64,000 nucleotides of DNA from Sipunculus nudus (GCA_026874595.1 CM049309.1:48406079-48470078); one strand, 5' to 3'. Numbered from the stretch's first letter, positions 46,395 through 58,679 are shown. Numbers and translations are program-made. The notes: a model not told the origin generated them from the letters alone.

Positions 46395-46500
46395 AAAGCC
46401 ACGGGCCTCGGACCTGGATTTACTGTTGCAGCTAAACTTGAATCACTTTTGATCTTATTTTCCCTCTTGGGGGCCTGTAGGTCATGTTCTTTTATATAAC
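46395..46500 (+). pseudogene. Ghost copy D: relic transmembrane exon
   Basis: GCCACGGGCCTCGGACCTGG and CACTTTTGATCTTATTTTCC strings align with the transmembrane exon of A-C (GCAGGCCTTGGTCCTGG, CACTTTTGCTCTTAATCG). The frame is broken. With the tail relic at 48.2 kb it keeps roughly the normal exon 5 to exon 7 spacing. Confidence 0.55.
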
Positions 46501-46660
46501 AGCTTAGGGATGTTGCTTTCATTAGAAAACTGTTAAATATATTAAAGCACTGATTTAATTTGTTTATCTACATGCACAGGTTAGCGCATGCGCATAAAGC
46601 ATACACACACTTTTTACTTGCTAAATATGTTCAATCTACATACATACATACATACAGATT

Positions 46661-46700
46661 AAGAGTGACGCCTATTTATTGGCACACGAGGCGTCACTCC
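46661..46700. repeat. Stem-loop (GAGTGACGCCT family)
   Basis: GAGTGACGCCT (46663-46673) and AGGCGTCACTC (46689-46699) form a perfect 11-bp stem around a 15-nt loop. The loop matches the hairpin at 39756. Confidence 0.65.
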
Positions 46701-46745
46701 TCGTCACTAACCTACACTTTGAATACAGACAAACACGACTACACC

Positions 46746-46753
<8 letters not shown>

Positions 46754-46801
<48 letters not shown>
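46754..46801. repeat. (TA)n microsatellite
   Basis: TA run with one TTTA interruption. Confidence 0.95.
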
Positions 46802-46802
<1 letters not shown>

Positions 46803-46839
46803 GTGTGTCATAAAAAATAGAATCAACGGCCTCTGACTC

Positions 46840-47770
46840 TCAAACTTAACTGACACGCTCTGCTTTTGAATTGAAGCACCCTCCATGTTAAAACATCCCT
46901 GATTCTCAGAACTCGGGTCATAAAATCATGTTCCATGAAATAAATTGTAAGTATGCCAGAGAGCGTTTTCATTGGACCAGGCATATTCGTTACTAGATGC
47001 CAGTATAACCGTCATGCTCTGCTTATATGAACATATTATACATGTATTACTCCCATTCATTACATGTATTATGTGTTATTGGTGCATGATGCAATATGTA
47101 ATATTTTATGAAACCCGCCTCTTCTGAACGGCGCATAAAACGATCAACTCAATTCGTGTCTCTGCCTGTTCCGACGCCAGTGATTTAGAAAACAATTCTT
47201 ATCACATCCGATATCTCCAAAAGTGTTATTTATATCTGTACCTCTAAAAAGATGGGATGTAAAGGTTATCGGTCTAAGATGGGATGTAAAGGTTATCGGT
47301 CTCTCGAACTGATTAGGTTTTTATCGGTATTTGCTGAATTTTTTATTTTACGAATTACTTATTCTTAAAATGTAACATGCGATGTAATTATGAAAAGCGT
47401 TAACCATATCCACGTCTAATTATGATGGCTGGCGTATATTATGGGTCTCTTTGTCTGATCAAGATGATTTTGTAGTACTTGCAGCTCTGCCCCGTGATGC
47501 GTGTACGATATGATATTCTATTAATAGCTGACACTGAAATTCATACCATGAATACGGCGTATCAGTGCGGTTTCTTTGTATGCTTCAGTTCTATGGGCTG
47601 CAGATTCACATGAAGCAAAAATTATGAAAAAAATATAAATATTTAGAATTATACATTACATATGTTTTTGGTGTGACATTTATTATTATCAGGGGATTTA
47701 TATAATATAATATTTATGACATAATTTAAAACTAACTGTAAAAAACAAACAATGAATTATTTATAATACA
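46840..47770. other. Duplicated 3' intergenic flank of copy C
   Basis: No gene is seen. It aligns with 15280-16110 downstream of copy A. A 26-nt stretch with GATGGGATGTAAAGG is duplicated in tandem at 47250-47300. Confidence 0.55.
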
Positions 47771-48184
47771 AATCACACCATTGTTTACAAATGTAAATCA
47801 CAGTTACCTTCATGCTTAAGAATATATTGATGGCTAATATAACCGGCCGGGCTGAACGATGCAATACGTGTGCATGATAGATATTCACACGCTATAGCGA
47901 TGTATCATGTCTGTATAACATTCATTCTGTATCACTGGAAGATAAAACCCGAATTCCTGGAATATGTTTTTTTTGTTCATCAGGTTTAATCTTGCGAAAA
48001 AACTCGACCATAACTCAGGTAGATAAAACATAAAAAGAAGATCGCCATTCAAAGGAGAATAAATATATATATATATTGCATATATATAGTATTTAGAAGG
48101 GCTTTTTAAATATTAATGATTACCTCAACCACGGTGTCAACAGCTATTTAAAACAATATGTGTATTTTTCTAATGAAGGTTAAT

Positions 48185-48350
48185 CATTTACAAATGAAGG
48201 TTATGTAAATTCCGTCAACATCCCGAGTGGATCTTCAGTCGCTACAACAGAAGCAACTCGCACAACCATGGCAGCAAGCGACGAAATTACAAAGATGTCA
48301 CATTGACCCAAGCGCCCCCTATCGGACGAAGAGCAAACAGCGACAACTGC
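48185..48350 (+). pseudogene. Ghost copy D: frameshifted tail exon
   Basis: It reads NEGYVNSVNIPSGSSVATTE, then TTMAASDE, matching the exon 7 tail of copy A (NEVYVNSNAIPDLSSIATGD, ATMATSDENYED). A one-base deletion inside the ENY codons, near 48285, shifts the frame to a stop. Correcting for it reveals a YKDVTLTQ-type site. It is clearly a decayed fourth receptor tail. Confidence 0.7.
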
Positions 48351-48640
48351 TAACCGCTGCACACTCCATCAACGCACACTGCACAATATCGGACTCACAA
48401 GAATTGAGATTTAAGCCCCGCACTTGTTTGAAATGTAACCAATTTTGATCTTAAAGTGTGACAAGCAGTCCCGGCCATCCCCACAATTCCAAACTGAAAG
48501 AGGTTCGTTTTAAGTGGAAAACATACATCAGAATATATAAAATCCTGTCGCCATACATTTTAATTAAAAGGGGTCTTTTAAAAGTTTGCTATGATTTACA
48601 TGTTGTTACCACGTATAAAGTATCAAAGTGTATTGTGAAA

Positions 48641-48905
48641 CCGGCTCCTATGGCTCAGAGTTAGCGTACAGAACCCTAAGTCGGGAGGCCATTAGTTCAA
48701 ATGTCAGCCGAGGCGATGAGATTTTAAAGGTCGGCCTCCACCCAGCTAGGGTAAGCGCTCTGCAGGCTTAATGGAAATATTCACATACGAGTGCGTCTTT
48801 GGGAGTGCCACGGTGTTATTTCTCAGTTGTGGGTGATTACATAACCAGGACCCGCAGGTGCGGTAGACACCAGGATACAAAAATAATATGATATGAAGCG
48901 AGTGC
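48641..48905 (+). repeat. tRNA-derived SINE
   Basis: The tRNA-like head has TGGCTCAGAGTTAGCG (A box) and AGTTCAAATG (B box). A body follows with CCACCCAGCTAGGG and GGACCCGCAGGTGCGG strings. The acceptor stem is not formed, so this is not a working tRNA gene. Confidence 0.6.
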
Positions 48906-49380
48906 TACGCCCGGTGATGTAGTTCCAACCGCAATAGATTTCTGCAGCTGTATATACTACGAATTAGATAAAAGAGCATGAAAAATGGAGGTCGTTACCT
49001 CTACAAATAAAAATCTTAAGGAAAAGGGTATGTGAATCGAAAGTTGAAAATGCATTTTTCATATACACACAGTGCTTCCTAAGTGATCCGTTTACTTCAG
49101 CATTAGTTATGTTCCGGATCCGCATTTGTAAGGAGTTATAAAAAAACTTTCATGAACGAAGAGAGGCGTTAGAATTGAGTTTTGCGCCCACATTTAGAAA
49201 AACAGCATTCAGGATCTAATTCCGTAACCGAAAACGACATGAAAATATGAGAGACTATGCATATGCTTTAACGCACCTAGCAACACAGGCCTACAGTATT
49301 GCTAGTTACGATGTCTTCAAGAACAAGTAACAGAGCAGTTCATACTAGGTCAGACCAGAGGCTGCGATATCTACTGCCGC
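48906..49380. other. Intergenic, nothing recognised
   Basis: No supported gene or repeat. Confidence 0.5.
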
Positions 49381-50477
49381 AATAGCCAACAGAAATAGCA
49401 AGGATAAACACAAAAGGTAAAAGATTGCAACAGAATTTCTGTTCATATAATGACTTTTCGTAAGGTATGTTGTTTGATATACTAAAAGTCTGCCCTAATT
49501 CGACCGATGGGAAATATGAATATGTCACTTTTTTCATGAAGAAGCAATTTTTTTTTTTAATATTTTTTTTTAAATAAATAGCATTGCATATCCTCATTTC
49601 AATCAGACCTGACCTAGCTAGAATGCATTTGAAATGTTGCGCCTCCTTAAAAGCGACAAAAGGTACATTTATGTTTGCACTCAAAAGATGGTATATTGAA
49701 AGGTATTCACCTAGCATTAACGAAGGCACGCTTTGTCATGCTTTGATTTAAGCAAATAAAGAATATCCCGAATAAACAAATTGAACAGAACATATACCTA
49801 AGGGTGCTTTATACATGCATAATGGACATCGAATAATATAACGTCAACAGAACAGAAATGACAGCTGTCTGGGCATTCTATAACATTTATATTGAAATGC
49901 TTTTGTTCATAGAAATCCTTCATATAAGCTCGATATTCTGTTATTGGTATTTGTTATTGTGGATGCAGAACACAAGAATGAAAGGCTGGCGCCTGGGCCG
50001 CGTGAGTAAATGAATTCCAAACCATATACCATTTTGAACATGGGATAATCAACTGTCCATCTCGTATACATAAACAAAGTTGGAAATGTTATGTCAAGAA
50101 TCAAATGAATCTAATCGTATGTCTGGAGACACATTATGATATACAGATTAATTTTAGAACAGAAACCTGCATGTACGATTTCGGTATTTTTGTAATATAC
50201 ATCAACAAAGGTTAATGTCTCTAAATGGTGGTCTGGGCCATGAAACGTTTATTATTACCTGTGCTGTACATCAGTATTTGCAATACGTCAAATTAAAGAA
50301 GCATTTTAGGTATCAAGTGTGCACATAACAAATTGTTTAGTTACTTTTTTGTCATACAAGCAGAGGCAAAATGTATTATTAATGAAGTCTCTTGCAATGA
50401 TCAAGAGGTTGATGTGTATGATCCCGTAACCATCTTTTATGCTTTTTCTTTTTTTCAGGTGTATAGATTTTGTTAGG
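49380..50477. other. Duplicated flank of lectin gene 1
   Basis: It aligns in pieces with 56400-57400 before lectin gene 2 (AAAAGACTGGCATGTTGAAA against AAAAGATGGTATATTGAAAG, both followed by GCATTAACGAA). No gene is seen. Confidence 0.55.
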
Positions 50478-50517
50478 ATGAAGTTGTTTGTGCTGTGGGC
50501 TTTCTGTCTGTACCAAG
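50478..50517 (+). CDS. Lectin gene 1 exon 1: signal peptide
   Basis: MKLFVLWAFCLYQ plus one base, donor CAAG|GTAAGA. The matching exon of lectin gene 2 is at 57407. Confidence 0.75.
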
Positions 50518-52244
50518 GTAAGAATATAGCATTATCGAATCTAACAAATCAGTGTTTTTTAATCATAACTCGTTTGTTATCACCCTTGTATATAGTGGAG
50601 GTACACCAGAGAATCGGATCACATTTTACAATAGTACTCCTGTCTATACAGTATATATTATGACAATGACAGAGATGTGATCTTATGCGTGCGTCTGGGT
50701 CGAAATCGTTTTCAGCCACATAATCTGTGTTACGAATATTACTCGGTATTGAATAAATCGACAATAAAGATGACCGATTACACAACACAAAGCGACGTAG
50801 ATCTGGCTCAGGGGTCAAATTTCTGAACAATATTCCTCAAAGGCAAATTAATTGTTTTTATCAACTGATAATGACCTTATCTGCATAGCGCAAAGTAACG
50901 TATTTTTTATCTGAACTGAAAGGATATATAACACATTGTAGTGAGACTATGTCGGCTTAAAGCATTAACGTCATTTGCATTCATTGTGCACTCTTGTCTA
51001 AATAAAATGTCAATAGGTCGTTCTTATTTCATGTAAAAACCTTATAAAATTATCCATCTGATGATAAATTATATGCATTTATATCTCATGAAACACGTTC
51101 AAAATTGTGAACTAAGGTAAAAATTATTTTTTGTAAAAAAAACGAGTTGTTCCAAGATCATCGTTGCAGTTTGCACAGTTTTTGTAGGCTCATGTGAAAA
51201 TACATGCAAATATCCCCAGACAGTTGTTTGTTTTCTGACCTATCATGTACTTTTCATATTTTAAAATGCAATAACAAATTTTGCTTGCAAAAAAGTTAAC
51301 TTTCCATGTGAAAAAAAGGTCCACAACGTGTTCCCTGGTAATATTTTCGGAAAGAGAAAAAATACACTCTTAAGAAAACATATGTAACTTCGTTGTATGA
51401 AATAAGAAATGTATATGACTTGTTGTTACCGAGAAATATCCATTTAACTCATGCATCCCACTCAAATCCGATTTTCAGAAAAAAGCCAAAAAAAAAAACG
51501 TATCTAGGTGGTCCTGTTACAATATGAACCTTTACACGGGCTTATTTTGAATGACAACCTGTTGTCGTTATAACGTTTACTATGATCAATGGAATATGAT
51601 TTCATGTTATAAATTTTGTTTTCATATCGGTAAGTAAAATGTGATTTTAATGGACAATTTTACATCTGACGGCTGAGCGACAGGTTTGTGGGCGGAGCTG
51701 AGGCACGGTCAGTGAGGCATGCTGAGGTTGCTGGCTATCATGTGCTAAAAGGATTAACGCCCGCCGTGCTGACACCAGTGACCCGGTCAAACCTTCCGCT
51801 CCTCAACTCATCGAAGCAAAAATAATATCGATAATTTACTGTCTGTCTCCATATATACCTGCTAATTATTTAGCATCGTAATTGTTTACTCACTAATTAG
51901 TGTTGTTACGCCAAGGCCAATCAAAAGAGATAAGCCTGCGCAAGTCGCACAGCCCTTACTATGGTTTTCAAAGGCTACACAGCTGTCAGTCAAGTGGAGT
52001 GTGTGGTGGGTCCTCCCCTATCAGTATGGACTACCACTGTTGGTACACAGCCTCCTCGGACGTGTGTTGTATTGTGAAAAAATTATCAAGTATTTTTAAT
52101 CGGAAATTCATTTTAGCACCGGATTCACCTTCTTACAACTAGATTGAAAGGTAAATGACCTAATGGTACCCCATTAAAAAATTATAATATTAGGGTTTAC
52201 AAACGACGTTAATACCTTAATGTATATGTAATGGCCTGTTATAG
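50518..52244. other. Intron 1 of lectin gene 1
   Basis: No further exon is recognised. A GC-richer patch at 51665-51830 has no coding signal I can support. Confidence 0.45.
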
Positions 52245-52630
52245 GGATCAAAGCTTCACATTCCAGCAACACGCTTGTAGAGTTTAAACGTGTGCATCGA
52301 ACAGGAATCACTCGCATGCAATGTGAGGAAATTTGTCAGTGGTCAAACAAGCCTCAGTGCACAAACTCCAGAATATTTCTTCAGAAGACAACTACGAACA
52401 CGGTTGGAATAACGGGTTATGGTTTGGTGGTAGTGATCGTGACGAGGAGGGGGAGTGGCGATGGGCAGCATCTGGTGACGAGATGTTTTATGATAACTGC
52501 CTGCCTGATCAAACAGGAAACTCTGATGAAGAGGACTGTGCTGTTATGTTGTCTCTACCGTCAGTGGCGATGGAATGACATCAAATGTGACTGGAAAATG
52601 AGGGGAGGAATCTGTGAGAGGCTCGGCTAG

Positions 52631-54890
52631 TCCATGTAAGTGAGAGCAGTCCCTGGAACAATGTTAACCTCAAGTCTGGACAGTACTTGGTTGACTGTAA
52701 TAGAATAAAGGCGACAAATAAAATATTTCAAAACTTTTATTAAAAAAAGAAAATTGCTTATCTATGTGATATTATGGTGTGCGTCATTATTTGGGCAGCT
52801 GTTTATTTGTACACTCCGTCAGTTAACTGAACTTCAGAATGAAACTGAATGCATAGACTTTCGGTTGTTCTGTGTGAGGACATTTTGATTCAGATTGGGA
52901 TACACAAATCAGCTCATCTAAGCCCAAAGGAAATGTGGCGGCGACTGCAGGTAAATTCACGTCAATTTGTCACGAACTCTTCTTGGCTGGCAGCGGACAC
53001 TTGGCCCTTTCGTATACGGTCGCCATTTTCTGACGTTGTCGTCATGATGCAAACAGCCGTGGTATGCATGCGTATATCTGACAAAAACCTTCACTTGAAG
53101 ACCGTGCAAGCTGAAATTTACTTAAGTGGGGGGATGGGGTACTTTTAAGACGCAACAATCTTTTAATCTTTTAATGGGTATTTTATGACAAGGCATCCCT
53201 TTTTCCAAACCAGAGGGCCTTTTTCTGTAGGTTTTCTTATTACTTTTTCTGGGCGTCGGCAAAAGGGGAGATTATCTTTGAAGATGATTATATAGAGTTA
53301 TATTCTTTTATCAAATCGCCCTAGCTATACACACTCTGACAGGCAAATGTTTCTTTATTCTGATACCGTGAATCTTGCATTTTTATGTAGGTTAAGTCAA
53401 AATTCAAACATTATCTATTCGCGATTTTTTTTAACTTGACTTCATAAGAAACTGAAACTTTGATTTCAATATAGGAGGTAGTGTTGCGATTAATGATATT
53501 TGTATCGTATGAAATAAATATATGGTCTTTTTATCTGGAATAGACTGAAAACAACGGCATCTTTTGAATGACTTAGCCTGTTTATCTCTTTGAATTAAAA
53601 AAGACTCCTGCGTGATTACAAATGTCGCGTGATAGTAATTAGAACATGACATTGTAACGTAATTTTTGCATTTCAACATAAAACTGACAGAATATGACTC
53701 GGTATCCCTCTGAACTTCTTAGAATACAAAGTGTAAATGAAATAGGTCTTTGAGTTTTTCATGCATCATGAGATGAAGTTAACACTTATTTGTTCGTCAC
53801 TGCTTGTGTACATTTTACATACAGGAGTTGATACCCCCTTGAACATTTGCGTGTCCTTTAAGTTTAAACATCTACCGCTCCAAAGCCTCAACAACTGTGA
53901 ACCAGAAAAGGCGATTATTGCAAGGGCCCTTTAATCGCTATAACATTCAATGTGAACAAAACACAAGTAGGCGAATACAAAGTTTCAATATGGGAAAAGA
54001 ATCTGAAGGTGACAAAACATTCTCTGCGAAGATACTCCGAATGGGTGCAGGGCAGCTTATAAGTGAGCTCTATGTGTCAAACAAGCATTTTATACTGGTT
54101 AAGTGTTCAATAAAATGAAAGGTTGTTATTTAAGTTGATAAAAAGCTCTTTAAGCCAACATTATACCAGGAGTCAACTTTTAAATACTGTTATATATATG
54201 CTGTACAAAGTGACAAAATGTGAATATTTTTTTACCTTCATAAGGTTGGCATATTACAATGAGTTCATCGAGAGTTTACAAAAACGCTCCTTTGTCATCT
54301 TTGCTAACAACAAACAAATACTTTCTCTCAATGACTAAACAAGCCCCATAATACACAAACATTAAAGGCTCATACATACACGTCATATGTTGACTCATCC
54401 ACCTGATATATCTATTTAAGAATCCTAGGTAAAAATATCTGATAATGACAAGGATAAATATATTTCCCGGCCAAGGCGTGAAAGGCGTCCCCCTGCTTAC
54501 TTAAGGTCCGGCGACTATGCGGTAGGACACACGAACCGGTAAATCGCGTTTTACTACATAATATGTCAGGCCGGTTTGCTCGCTTGTTAAGTTGAGTTAT
54601 GTCACTGCGAGTGAAAATAATCCATTGTTCATTAATAGATCTCTCAACGTCTATGCTTAGAATGTCAAGGTCTACATTTTCATAGGGGGGGGGGGGGGTG
54701 TAAGGGAGTCTGTAAACATATCTGCTTTAGATCATAGGCCAGTAAAATTTCAGTACATGCAGTTTATAGTCCGTTGTTTACTTCCGTTTTCTAATCATGC
54801 ATCGTGATAACTCTTCATTTAATTGGTACATAATGTTCCTGGTTTTTTAAAACTGTGACCTCTTTTTATTGGATATTTTTGTTTAAGTTG
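52631..54890. other. Intergenic between the lectin genes
   Basis: AATAAA signals at 52687 and 52699 follow the gene 1 stop closely and may be its poly(A) signals. Otherwise no gene is supported. A poly-G run is present at 54685-54698. Confidence 0.5.
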
Positions 54891-55370
54891 TAAAACCGCT
54901 TCCTATAGTTGAGTATAAAAGCGTTCTGTTATGAAGACAAATTGTTCAGGGGAAAAATTCTGGGCCGATCCCGGATTCGAACCCATAACGGTGGCGCACA
55001 AGTCCGGCGTACCAACCGCTTCGCTTGAAAAGCAAGCTTTTATGTCACCCCGTAACACACCCCCTCTTAAGAGCGTTCTGCTATCAGAACAAGACTAATT
55101 ATCCCAGGAGTCACACTTTGGTGAGCTTATTCCCTGGGCCACAAAGTTTACCGTCACGTTGGACATGTCCCAATTTTGTTACGAAGACAAATTATTCAGG
55201 GGAAAATTCTGGGCCGATCCGGTATTCGAACCCATGTCGGTGGCGCACAAGTCCGGCGTACCAACCGCCTCCCTAGAAAAGCAGGCTTCACTAGCGAGAC
55301 AGTTCGGTCAGCTTTTATGTCACCCCGTAACAGTTCCAATGTCAGTTGACGCCACTCTGGCATTCGAAAT
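54890..55370 (-). repeat. Two tandem partial tRNA-derived SINE copies
   Basis: Two copies in the same orientation (about 54930-55060 and 55180-55335) share GAAGACAAATT-TTCAGGGG, ATTCGAACCCAT, GGTGGCGCACAAGTCCGGCG and TATGTCACCCCGTAAC. Read on the minus strand they have a B box GGTTCGAAT and an A-box-like GGTTGGTACGCC. The second copy has about 25 bp extra near its minus-strand 5' end. Confidence 0.65.
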
Positions 55371-56399
55371 TTGAGGATAGCACGTCCCTTAATTGTGCTT
55401 TTGTCACTTCTTGCAGGTTAGCGTGTTTATAATTTATACTTTTGTTCACCAAGTAAATATAGTATAATAAATAGTTATTCTCTGTGAACTGATTATAATT
55501 TCTAGGAACATGAGGTACATTCTATATGCCCAGTTCAGCCGTGGCGCCAGCTTATAAGTAATAATAAAGCCACGTTATTGGTAAAATTTAATTTTCCCTG
55601 TATACCCTTAACTCTCTCAGAGTATAAATAAAGTCAGCGCTTTTACAAATTAAATAAATATCAGCGCTTTTACTATTTCACTTTAGTTTTATCACTATTA
55701 CAGGATACTTCTACATTTCACTACATTTCAAATCAGGCTTTATTCTAATTAATATCTCTGACAAATATTGTTTTCTATCTTTTAACTTTTTAATTTATCA
55801 CCTTGTGATGAAAGTTTTTAAAACATATATTATAGCAATGTTAAGTCAAGTCTAAGTTCATTTGCAGCGTGAATGTCTTTGAGAGTTATGTATTATATTT
55901 ATGAAGTTGTAGTATACTTTTGTTGATGTAGGCATGAGATAACATTAATATTTATGCTTCTTTATATGCTTTTTTCTCATATTGAGGTTGATGCACCTGC
56001 TTCTTGCCGAAAAGTAAATAACTCCAGGGGCGATTTAACCATAATAGCATTAACTGTATACAAGAGAGCAGTAGACTGATAATCAGCTCAGTAAGAAGCT
56101 AATCACAAAGTTGATAAACGAGGCCTGTGTTTGCTTCTGTACAAAAGTTTCCAAAAGTGTGATATTCCATTTCAGTGTTCCATTTCATGAAGGGGTATTT
56201 GGAAAATTAACTGAAAGCTTTTTAAGTAAAAAATGTACCATAAGGGAGATAAAAGTATCAGGAACAGCGGCTCTATAAAATGACAACAGGAGAGTGCTTG
56301 TTAACGTTTATCAGATCTGATTTGTATATTACAACAATTTCATTCAGCGTTAACAAAAGAAAGGAGGTACATTTTTCTACTTTCACCAAACGAACATTA
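55371..56399. other. Intergenic, nothing recognised
   Basis: AT-rich. TAAATA-AATATCAGCGCTTTTAC strings are locally duplicated at 55635-55680. No gene is supported. Confidence 0.5.
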
Positions 56400-57264
56400 T
56401 CGCATTCATATCAATCTGAACAATAGACAAACTTTTAAGGCTAATGGATACAGGTATAATGAATACAATAAACTAACATATCCTTACAGCCATCTCAACA
56501 TTCTAAAATAATATAAAAATTTAACTTGAAACATAATCACTCAAGCAAATTAAAAACTTTGACTAAGATCTCTTCATATCCGCCTTATACAAATATGGAG
56601 AGAAATGCCTTTATCAAGGCGACAGGAAGCACATTACCGTTTGCTATCAAAAGACTGGCATGTTGAAATGAGTGCATCCCGCATTAACGAAATAAGCTTT
56701 CATGTGTTTCCCTTAAGATAAAGTACTATCCTCACTAAGGAAACCGGAGAGAACCCATTTACACATGCAGACTGAATACAAACTAATAAAATATCTTTAG
56801 CAGGAGACAAAGGAACATTCTGAAAACATCGTTTATATTGATTCCGTACATTGAATTCCTTCATATATGCTGGATATACTGGCAGTTGCATTTGTTATTG
56901 TGGTTACTAAATTGAGCTGTGAAGAGCTGGTGCCTGTGCCGCGTCAATGTAAGATTTTCAAATCACTGACATTTAGAAGACGTGTATATCCGACCATACA
57001 TTACATTTGTAGTACAATGTATGAGGAATTTTTTATAGAGTAAGATGAACCAAAGTCTATTTATATATGTACAAAAAATGAGCATCTTGTGTCTGCATAA
57101 ATAACGTTTAAGGTCTCTCAAAGATGGTTAATGATTTGTTTTGAAACTTTAATCAATACGTGTTTTGTTGATATTTTTTAAATAGGTCAAAATAAAGAAG
57201 CATATATTTCTTTTTTTATATTTTTGATGCCGTAACAGGATTATTCATATATGGCTTATTCATA

Positions 57265-57312
<48 letters not shown>

Positions 57313-57327
57313 GTAGATATATATACA

Positions 57328-57387
<60 letters not shown>

Positions 57388-57406
57388 GGCTTTTAGATTT
57401 GTTAAC
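56400..57406. other. Duplicated flank of lectin gene 2
   Basis: Paralogous to 49380-50477. It ends with two long (TA)n runs close to the signal exon. Confidence 0.55.
57270..57384. repeat. Two (TA)n microsatellites
   Basis: TA runs at 57270-57309 and 57331-57384, about 20 bp before lectin gene 2 exon 1. Confidence 0.95.
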
Positions 57407-57907
57407 ATGAAGTTCATTATGCTTTGTGCAATCGTTCTATACCAAGGTAAGCAAGTAGGATTAATGGACAAAGTCAAAAGAGTTTTATCAATTTGATCAT
57501 AGATCGTTAGATTTAATCCTTTTTGTACATTCTATTCCTGACACCGAGAATCATTCTAGATATAAAAATCTGATATCACTTTACACTTGTAATGCAAACC
57601 TACTGTCTATACATCAAAGCCCGATTAATGTCATGTCATCGATGCAGGTATACACTAGGACAATAGCCGGGCTTCCAGATGGACATCCCTTTTAGCCACA
57701 TACAGTGTGTTACGTATTACATGTTATTGGTTAAAAGAACAATAAAGACGACGCAGTTAATACCTAGCAATAAAGTCCTTGCAACCCGACTTATAATACA
57801 CTTTTAACTCTTACAATATTTGTTTTTGAGCTTTGAGAATATGTAAAACATTGACAAAGGAAGCGAGTATATGTCAGGTTAATGTAAAGTGTAATGGTAT
57901 GCTACAG

Positions 57908-58105
57908 GGACCAATGCTTCACATTCCAACAGCAACCTTGTGGAGTTTAAACCAGTGCATCGGACAGGATTCACCCTCATGCAATGCAAGGAAATTTGTC
58001 AGCGGTCAAATAAACCTCAATGCACTGGTGTCAAAATGGAAGAAAATATATGCGTCCTGCTAACATCCGCCCGAAACAGGGAATTTAACACTCCATCTAC
58101 ATGTA
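57908..58105 (+). CDS. Lectin gene 2 exon 2: PAN/apple-like domain
   Basis: Phase 1 acceptor. The cysteine pattern CxxIC...CTGV...NIC fits a PAN fold. The C-terminal limit is approximate; the frame stays open to 58171. Confidence 0.55.
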
Positions 58106-58346
58106 GCAATAAAAAACGCGCTAAGTTAGAGGAACGAATAACGTATCTTCCATATATAAATAATTCAAAATGATAATACAAGTATTCAATTGAGTAAGAA
58201 TGGTAAAATTTGCAACGAACCTGTAAGAGGTCCTTAGAATATGCAAGAGGCCCCTAGTTTATGAAAATTAAGAAAAGGATCGACGTTCCCACTTTATCAC
58301 GTAACTGTATCTAAATCATGACTATCCAGGATTTTCGCGGAGGGAT

Positions 58347-58396
58347 ATATATATATATTTATATATATATATATATAAATATATATACATATATAA

Positions 58397-58451
<55 letters not shown>
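58347..58451. repeat. (TA)n microsatellite with TACATA interruptions
   Basis: A long interrupted TA tract directly upstream of the first CTLD exon of lectin gene 2. Confidence 0.95.
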
Positions 58452-58456
<5 letters not shown>

Positions 58457-58494
58457 GATTTCTTAGTGCTTTCTAATTCTTATATATCAAACAG

Positions 58495-58679
58495 GTGTCT
58501 GTCCCCCGGGGTTTAGGAAGCCGTATGGGAATCCGCGACGGATGCCAGTGTCCTGCTACCGATTTGCGATAGCAAAACTGACTTGGAATGAATCTAGAGA
58601 AACATGCCAATGGACCTCGTCACCATTGACAACAAGGAGGAAAACAATCATCTTAGGGAAATCCTTAACCAGCTACCAG
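58495..58679 (+). pseudogene. Lectin gene 2 exon 3: first CTLD exon with frameshift
   Basis: It has the CTLD opening (C-x-x-GF, SCYRF, W-ESRETCQ) and then TIDNKEENNHLREILNQ in another frame. The splice sites look intact. Confidence 0.7.

Larger units (their letters stand above)
50478..52630 (+). pseudogene. Lectin gene 1: signal peptide, PAN-like exon, C-type lectin exon; damaged
   Basis: Exon 1 (50478-50517) encodes MKLFVLWAFCLYQG and ends in phase 1. The second coding block starts after ATAG at 52245 with a PAN/apple-like stretch: NTLVEFKRVHRTG, then MQCEEICQWSNKPQC. It stops abruptly at about 52370 and runs straight into TTCTTCAG, the acceptor tract of the last C-type lectin exon (52385-52630), which reads HGWNNGLWFGGSDRDEEGEW and EEDCAVMLS. 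A one-base frameshift near 52555-52562 follows, then QWRWNDIKCDWKMRGGICE and TAG. A deletion therefore seems to have removed the end of PAN and the first CTLD exon. WND and the end cysteines are kept; no EPN/QPD motif is visible (LPDQTGN instead). Probably a dead secreted-lectin gene. Confidence 0.7.
57407..58679 (+). pseudogene. Lectin gene 2: signal peptide, PAN-like exon, first CTLD exon (frameshifted, 3' exon missing)
   Basis: Exon 1 (57407-57446) encodes MKFIMLCAIVLYQG and ends in phase 1. The second exon starts at 57908 after CTACAG with a PAN/apple-like domain: NLVEFKPVHRTG, MQCKEICQRSNKPQC, then TGVKMEENICVLL. Its 3' end is uncertain; a weak phase-1 donor lies near 58105. The next exon, 58495-58679, is the first CTLD exon: VCPPGFRKPYG, SCYRFAIAKLTWNES, then, after a frame change, DLVTIDNKEENNHLREILNQ and the donor CCAG|GTATGT. 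Its length (185 nt) does not fit phase 1-1, confirming the frameshift near 58610. The last CTLD exon present in gene 1 is not found before the CR1 insertion at 59.3 kb; it may lie beyond the window or be lost. Confidence 0.65.

Noticed and set aside
49340..49729. 129-codon minus-strand frame
   Set aside because: It runs through AT-rich duplicated flank and is not kept in the paralogous segment at 56.4 kb.
52849..53148. 99-codon + strand frame after lectin gene 1
   Set aside because: No domain, no splice support, no conserved copy.
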